This document shows, piece by piece, positions 26,862 to 32,033 of a stretch of 32,033 nt of DNA (position 1 is the stretch's first letter; each line of letters starts with the position of its first letter). A program made the translations under genes and the position numbers. The DNA is taken from NCBI GenBank assembly GCA_022793975.1, contig JAAWDW010000049.1, forward strand, positions 1 through 32,033. Reading direction: 5' to 3'. Origin of the DNA: Bacillota bacterium. Its GTDB lineage: Bacteria > Bacillota > Clostridia > Peptostreptococcales > Anaerovoracaceae. The notes below the pieces were generated by a model. That model was not told the DNA's origin and searched no databases. It saw only the letters and a program-made list of their open reading frames with translations.

Positions 26862-27665
26862 ATGGATAAAATAGCTGAATTAAAAAGAATTCTTGTTGAA
26901 TGCGGCAGGGTTGCAGTAGCGTTTTCAGGCGGTGTGGACAGTACATTTTTGCTGTGTTTTGCCAAGGAGGTGCTCGGAAGTGAAAATGTACTTGCCGTTA
27001 CAGCTGCGGCGGCAAATTTTGCGCCGGATGAGGCAGAATATGCGAAGAAAGAAGCGACAAGGCTTGGCGTAAGGCATATATGCGTATTTGTGGAATTGCC
27101 GGAAAAGTTCAGAAAGAATCCGGTCGACAGATGTTATCACTGCAAGAAAGCGGTGTTTGCGGAGCTTATGAAAAATGCTGAGCGGATAGCAGCGGATGAT
27201 AAATTTGTGTTTTGCGACGGAAACAATTTTGATGATTTAAATGATTACAGGCCGGGAAACCGTGCCGCAGAGGAGCTTGGAGTAAGGAGCCCGCTGCGGG
27301 AGGCAGAATTGACGAAACAGGAAATACGTGAAGAACTGAAAAAAATGGGTGTTGATATTTGGGACAAGCCTGCGTTTGCCTGTCTTGCATCGAGGATACC
27401 TTACGGTACGGAAATTAAGGACGAAATGTTGAGCGCGGTTTATGAAATAGAAAAGATGTTGAAAGACAAAGGATACACGCAAGTGCGCGCGCGCCTGCAC
27501 GGTGAAGTCGTGCGGCTTGAGCTGCTGCCCGATGAGATGCAGCAGCTCACAGCAGACAGGGATTTCTGTGAAGGCCTGTCTGCGCGCGCGCGTACTTTCG
27601 GTTTTGCATACACGGCGCTTGACATCTGCGGTTACCGTATGGGCTCACTCAACAGCGTTTTATAG
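26862..27665 (+). CDS. larE: ATP-dependent sulfur transferase LarE (nickel-pincer cofactor pathway)
   Basis: PP-loop VAFSGGVDSTFLL; RCYHCKKAVF; FCDGNNFDDLNDYRPG; KPAFACLASRIPYG; C-terminal VRLELLPDEM...FGFAYTALDICGYRMGSLN. Confidence 0.95.
   Translation: MDKIAELKRILVECGRVAVAFSGGVDSTFLLCFAKEVLGSENVLAVTAAAANFAPDEAEYAKKEATRLGVRHICVFVELPEKFRKNPVDRCYHCKKAVFAELMKNAERIAADDKFVFCDGNNFDDLNDYRPGNRAAEELGVRSPLREAELTKQEIREELKKMGVDIWDKPAFACLASRIPYGTEIKDEMLSAVYEIEKMLKDKGYTQVRARLHGEVVRLELLPDEMQQLTADRDFCEGLSARARTFGFAYTALDICGYRMGSLNSVL
27485..27592. repeat. Two perfect inverted repeats flanked by alternating GC tracts inside larE
   Basis: GCGCGCGCGC 27485-27494; GAGCTGCTGC (27519-27528)/GCAGCAGCTC (27539-27548); GCAGACAGG (27552-27560)/CCTGTCTGC (27575-27583); GCGCGCGCGCG 27582-27592. 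Confidence 0.85.
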
Positions 27666-27730
27666 CACCGGGATTTTATTTTGTGTGTTTGTATAAGCAT
27701 AGAAGACTTTATAAAACAGGAGAATATTAA

Positions 27731-29158
27731 ATGCTTTTTTCATCACTTATATTTATGGCGGTATTTCTGCCATGCGTACTTATAATTTATTACGGGCCGC
27801 TGCGCCGGCACCGTAGTCTGCAGAATGTATTTCTGCTGCTTGCAAGTCTTGGATTTTATGCTTGGGGCGAACCGTGGTTTGTGCTCATAATGCTGCTTTC
27901 AATACTGGGCAACTGGATTTTCGGTATGCTGGTTGATAAAGTACGCGCAAGCAAAGTAAAATCACGGACAGTTATTTCCGTGATGCTAATATTCAACATT
28001 TCGATTATTTTTGTATTTAAATATCTTATGTTTACGCTTAAGACCATAAATTCCCTTGCCGGAACAGATATAAATGTGCCGCAGATAGCTCTGCCGATAG
28101 GTATATCATTTTTTACATTCCAGGCTATTTCTTATGTAATAGACGTATATCGGGAAAAAGGCGAGATGCAGAAAAATTTGCTCAATGTAGGGCTATATAT
28201 AGCATTTTTTCCTCAGCTTATAGCGGGACCGATAGTGCGCTATGAGACAATATCGGATCAGATAATGGAACGTCGCGAGTCGTGGGATGATTTTGCACAT
28301 GGTGTCTGTCGCTTTATTGTCGGACTTTCCAAGAAAGTTCTGCTGGCAAATAATTTTGCGGTGGTTGCCGATCAGAGCTTTGCGTTTTCGGCAGCAGACA
28401 ATTGTTCTGTTGCTTTTGCTTGGTTGGGCGCGATTTCTTATACTCTGCAGATATATTTTGATTTTTCGGGTTATTCCGATATGGCTATCGGACTCGGCGG
28501 AATGTTCGGATTTCATTTTCCCGAAAACTTTAATTATCCGTATATATCTGTATCAGTGTCGGAATTCTGGCGCCGCTGGCACATTTCTCTCGGTACTTGG
28601 TTCCGCGATTATGTGTACTTCCCTCTCGGCGGAAGCCGTGTTGCAAGTAAACTGCGCCTTGTTTTCAATCTCTTTGTAGTATGGTTTATGACGGGCGTAT
28701 GGCATGGTGCGAATTTTACATTTATAGCGTGGGGCGTTATGTACTTCGTGTTTATCTCACTGGAAAAGCTTACAGACTTTGAGAAACGAAACATTCCTAT
28801 AGCTATAAAGTATGTATATACAATGTTTCTTGTTGTTATTGGTTGGGTGTTCTTTCGAGCAGACAGTATTGCGGACGGAATCAGTTTTGTGGGAAAGATG
28901 TTCGGCGCGGGAGCATTGGGTCTTACAGACGCCAATTTCACAGTGTTTATGAAAGAAAACATATGGTATTTTGTATTCGGCATAGTATTTTCAACGCCGA
29001 TTGCAAGAAAGCTCAGCGATCTTGTGACAGAAAAAACAAGTGAAACAAATCCGTTAATAGCAGCACTTTACAGTGTGTGTCTTGCGGCGGGAATGCTTTT
29101 TTCACTTTCATACCTTGTCAAGGGTGCATACAACCCGTTTATATACTTTAACTTTTAG
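27731..29158 (+). CDS. MBOAT-family O-acyltransferase (AlgI/DltB-like)
   Basis: Polytopic; FPQLIAGPIVRYETI; YFDFSGYSDMAIGLGGMFGFHFPENFNYPY; EFWRRWHISLGTWFRDYVYFPLGGS; MTGVWHGANFTFIAWG catalytic His region. Confidence 0.97.
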   Translation: MLFSSLIFMAVFLPCVLIIYYGPLRRHRSLQNVFLLLASLGFYAWGEPWFVLIMLLSILGNWIFGMLVDKVRASKVKSRTVISVMLIFNISIIFVFKYLMFTLKTINSLAGTDINVPQIALPIGISFFTFQAISYVIDVYREKGEMQKNLLNVGLYIAFFPQLIAGPIVRYETISDQIMERRESWDDFAHGVCRFIVGLSKKVLLANNFAVVADQSFAFSAADNCSVAFAWLGAISYTLQIYFDFSGYSDMAIGLGGMFGFHFPENFNYPYISVSVSEFWRRWHISLGTWFRDYVYFPLGGSRVASKLRLVFNLFVVWFMTGVWHGANFTFIAWGVMYFVFISLEKLTDFEKRNIPIAIKYVYTMFLVVIGWVFFRADSIADGISFVGKMFGAGALGLTDANFTVFMKENIWYFVFGIVFSTPIARKLSDLVTEKTSETNPLIAALYSVCLAAGMLFSLSYLVKGAYNPFIYFNF

Positions 29159-29175
29159 AGAGGAGGCGCGCAGAA

Positions 29176-30417
29176 ATGAATAAAATTAAGAAAATCTTTG
29201 AAAATCATACAAGAGAAAAGATAACAGCGTTGCTTTTCCTCTTAATAATATTCGGTATGTTTATAGGAACAGCGCTTAATGCGAGGACCGTTGGAGCAAG
29301 TTTTATAAATACTTACAGAGCTTCGGTACCTACCGGTGCCCCGTATCTAGAAAGGATAAAGGGAGCGATAAGTGCTGCCGAAAGTGCAGTGAACGAAGGA
29401 GCATTTCAGAGGCAGAAATATATTGAGCTTTACGGGCTTTCGCAGCGTGCAATGGGCAAAAACGTGATAACAGACTATAATTATGGCTCTCTTTATAAGA
29501 CAACATACGGACAGATAACTTTTGCCGGTGTTGAGCGTTATGTAGACGATTCGTGCGGGGCGGTTTATGACCTCGTAAATAATCTCATATCAAAGGACAT
29601 AGATTTTCTTTATATACAGTTGCCTTTCAAAGTGCCGCCCGCAAGATACAACGGAGATAAACAGCTTCCGGCAAATGTTAAGGATCATGCAAATGATAAC
29701 GCAGATAAATTTGTGGCAGCGCTTAATGCCGCATCGGTAAAAACGTACGATCTGCGCGATGATTTCTGGCAGTCGGATATGACTCAGAACGAGCTTTTCT
29801 TCGATACCGACCACCATTGGTCAATCCAAGGTGCTTTTTATGCGACCGGACTGATCGCAGACTACCTTAATGAAAATTACGATATGCAGATACCGGAAAG
29901 TCTTTATACTAAAGAAAATTTCAGTTTCAAGACTTATGAAAATTCATATATAGGCTCTATGGGAAGGCGCGTGGGCAGAATATACGGCGGTATTGATGAT
30001 TTTACGCTCATTACTCCGAATTTTGCTACTGATTATACAGTGCGCCATATTGAGGGTGAAGAGCCGAAAGAATTCAGCGGAACGTTTGCGGAAGCTGTGC
30101 TTGAAAATGAATATATTACAGATCCTGATCCGACTACGAACCGCTATGCCGTATATCACGGAGATTACAGAGAACTGCATTTTATAAATCATCTGGCACA
30201 AGGCGATAAAAAGATACTTATAATAAAGGATTCATTTTCGCTTCCCGTTTATAGTTTTTTGTCGCTTGGTATAAAGGAAGTACGTGCGATAGATATGCGT
30301 CTGTTTGACAGAAATGTTGCGGAGTACGCGGCAGAGTACGATCCCGATCTGGTGATACTTATGTACAATGCAGACAGTTTTGCTTATCCGATGTTTGATT
30401 TTCATCTCGGCGAATAG
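29176..30417 (+). CDS. DHHW/AlgJ-like SGNH-family protein, O-acetylation partner of the MBOAT
   Basis: N-terminal TM; FFDTDHHWSIQGAFYATG DHHW motif; KILIIKDSFSLPVYSFLS; directly downstream of MBOAT (17 nt gap). Confidence 0.93.
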   Translation: MNKIKKIFENHTREKITALLFLLIIFGMFIGTALNARTVGASFINTYRASVPTGAPYLERIKGAISAAESAVNEGAFQRQKYIELYGLSQRAMGKNVITDYNYGSLYKTTYGQITFAGVERYVDDSCGAVYDLVNNLISKDIDFLYIQLPFKVPPARYNGDKQLPANVKDHANDNADKFVAALNAASVKTYDLRDDFWQSDMTQNELFFDTDHHWSIQGAFYATGLIADYLNENYDMQIPESLYTKENFSFKTYENSYIGSMGRRVGRIYGGIDDFTLITPNFATDYTVRHIEGEEPKEFSGTFAEAVLENEYITDPDPTTNRYAVYHGDYRELHFINHLAQGDKKILIIKDSFSLPVYSFLSLGIKEVRAIDMRLFDRNVAEYAAEYDPDLVILMYNADSFAYPMFDFHLGE

Positions 30418-30485
30418 CTGTAAGCACCATTTGTGAGGTACAACAAAAAAGTGCAAACAATGTGGTTGAAAATCACAAAAACATG

Positions 30486-30514
30486 TTGATATATGCGCAA
30501 AAATTTATTATACT
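30486..30514 (+). promoter_or_regulatory. Predicted sigma-A promoter TTGATA - 17 nt - TATACT
   Basis: TTGATA 30486-30491; TATACT 30509-30514; upstream of aspartate kinase. Confidence 0.65.
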
Positions 30515-30520
30515 GTAACA

Positions 30521-30648
30521 TATGCGCATAAAAAGGACAGGCTGCGGTTTTAAGCGGGGTCTGCTTTCGCGTAACAGATATTACAGAGAAAAATATTATA
30601 TAATAGGGGCACTTGGCTCCGCAGTCAAAGAAACGAGGTAGAAACAAA
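30521..30648 (+). promoter_or_regulatory. Candidate structured 5' leader of aspartate kinase
   Basis: GGCTGCGG (30540-30547) can pair with CCGCAGTC (30619-30626); internal GTCTG/CAGAT pairing; GGGGC-ACTTG-GCTCC hairpin (30606-30620) overlaps the closing stem. Hand-folded only. Confidence 0.35.
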
Positions 30649-31959
30649 ATGGGACTAAAGGTAGCAAAATTCGGAGGCTCATCGCTTGCGGACGGAATAC
30701 AGCTTACTAAGACGAAAAATATCATAACTGCCGACCCTGCAAGAAAATATATAGTGGTATCGGCTCCGGGCAAACGTTATGACGGAGATGTGAAAGTAAC
30801 GGATTTGCTTTATTTATGTAAAGCTCACATAGAAAATAACCTGCCGTACGAGCAGGTATTCCAGGTAATATGCGACAGGTATATGGCTATGGCCATAAAT
30901 CTGGGCGTAACGGTTGATCTCTTTCCTGAATTTGAAAAGATAAGACAGAATCTCCAAAACGGAGCTTCATCAGATTATATAGCCAGCCGCGGCGAATACT
31001 TAAATGCAAGAGTAATAGCGGCATTTCTCGGATATGATTTCGTTGATACGGAGGGACTCATAAGATTTGATGCCAAGGGAAGGCTTCTCACAGAGGAGAC
31101 GAATGAGGCGCTTGCGGAAGAGCTGAAAAAGCACGAGAGCGCAGTACTTCCGGGGTTTTACGGCACTACGCCTGATGGTAAAATAAAGACATTCTCAAGG
31201 GGAGGCTCCGATATAACGGGAGCGCTCGTTGCAAGGGCTGTAAATGCGGATGTATATGAAAACTGGACAGATGTTTCGGGATTTCTTATGGCAGATCCGA
31301 GAATTGTGTCAAATGCAAAGCCTATTTCAAGAATTTCATATAAAGAGCTGCGTGAGCTTTCGTATATGGGCGCATCTGTACTGCATGAGGATGCGATATA
31401 TCCGGCAAGGCTGGCGAATATTCCTATCAATATAAGGAACACTAATCTTCCGGAAGATACGGGGACGATGATAACTGACGGCGTTGATCACGGAGATCAG
31501 GTAATAACGGGTATTGCCGGTACAAAGGATTTTGACGTAATTGCCATTTATAAAAATATGATGGCTTCCGAAAAAGGTTTTATCAGAAAGCTTTTGACGA
31601 TTCTTGAAGATTACGATGTGGGCGTTGAACATATTCCATCGGGAATAGATAACATATCACTTGTTGTAAGCAAGAAAGATATAGAAGGCAAAATTGATGA
31701 TATAGTCGATGAAATCAGAAGAAAGTTGGCGCCGGATACTATAGAAGTATTTGAGGAAATGGCGCTTATTGCAACAGTAGGTCACGGAATGTCGGCAAGG
31801 CAGGGAACTTCTGCTAAGCTCTTCACTTCACTTGCGGAAGCCGGTGTAAATATCAGAATGATAGACCAGGGCGCATCCGAAATCAATATTATCATAGGAG
31901 TTATCAACAGCGACTTTGAAAAGGCGATAAGAGTGATATATAACGCATTTGTGGAGTAG
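30649..31959 (+). CDS. Aspartate kinase
   Basis: GLKVAKFGGSSLADG; SRGEYLNARVIAAFLG; FSRGGSDITGALVARAVNADVYENWTDVSGFLMADPRIV; YMGASVLHEDAIYPAR; C-terminal ACT domains. ATG 30649 with GAGGTAG upstream is preferred over 30613. Confidence 0.97.
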   Translation: MGLKVAKFGGSSLADGIQLTKTKNIITADPARKYIVVSAPGKRYDGDVKVTDLLYLCKAHIENNLPYEQVFQVICDRYMAMAINLGVTVDLFPEFEKIRQNLQNGASSDYIASRGEYLNARVIAAFLGYDFVDTEGLIRFDAKGRLLTEETNEALAEELKKHESAVLPGFYGTTPDGKIKTFSRGGSDITGALVARAVNADVYENWTDVSGFLMADPRIVSNAKPISRISYKELRELSYMGASVLHEDAIYPARLANIPINIRNTNLPEDTGTMITDGVDHGDQVITGIAGTKDFDVIAIYKNMMASEKGFIRKLLTILEDYDVGVEHIPSGIDNISLVVSKKDIEGKIDDIVDEIRRKLAPDTIEVFEEMALIATVGHGMSARQGTSAKLFTSLAEAGVNIRMIDQGASEINIIIGVINSDFEKAIRVIYNAFVE

Positions 31960-32033
31960 CAGAGATGCTGAGCCGCAGAAAATTTAAAAATGAGCGCTTG
32001 CATATAATGCAGGCGCTTTTATGTTTGGAAAAA

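Noticed and set aside
30649-30660. Lysine riboswitch upstream of aspartate kinase
   Set aside because: The leader is only ~128 nt and I could not match the conserved L-box segments; reported only as an unidentified structured leader.
1-32033. CRISPR arrays, tRNA/rRNA genes, transposases, phage genes
   Set aside because: Looked for regularly spaced repeats, tRNA-like segments and mobile-element ORFs; none seen by eye. A tRNAscan/Infernal run would be needed to exclude small RNAs.

Overview
AT-rich Firmicutes/Clostridia-like chromosomal window, densely coding on both strands; the exact taxon cannot be called from the sequence alone. From left to right it contains: (1) a tightly packed + strand six-gene run (303-11296) encoding a hybrid histidine kinase, a BspA-like LRR surface protein, a MoxR ATPase, a DUF58 protein, a TgpA-like membrane transglutaminase-fold protein and an APC permease; (2) a stalk-domain (copper amine oxidase N-like) protein translationally coupled to a trypsin-fold protein, followed by a CapD/PglF-type nucleotide-sugar epimerase/dehydratase; (3) a minus-strand MocR/GntR-aminotransferase regulator and a PhzF-family protein; (4) an SLH-anchored, secreted Xaa-Pro dipeptidyl-peptidase-like (S15) enzyme; (5) phosphomannomutase, CmpB-like membrane protein, small coiled-coil protein, MsrA, DUF7662-like and histidine phosphatase genes; (6) an EamA transporter, LarE, an MBOAT/DHHW O-acetylation pair, and aspartate kinase behind a possible structured leader. 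The main observations for follow-up are two apparent catalytic-residue substitutions (transglutaminase Cys->Ser, trypsin-like His->Gln), the six-gene kinase/LRR/MoxR operon, two MocR-associated operator-like repeat arrays, and a possible switch-like 5' leader upstream of aspartate kinase. No tRNA, rRNA, CRISPR array, IS element or phage gene was recognised.
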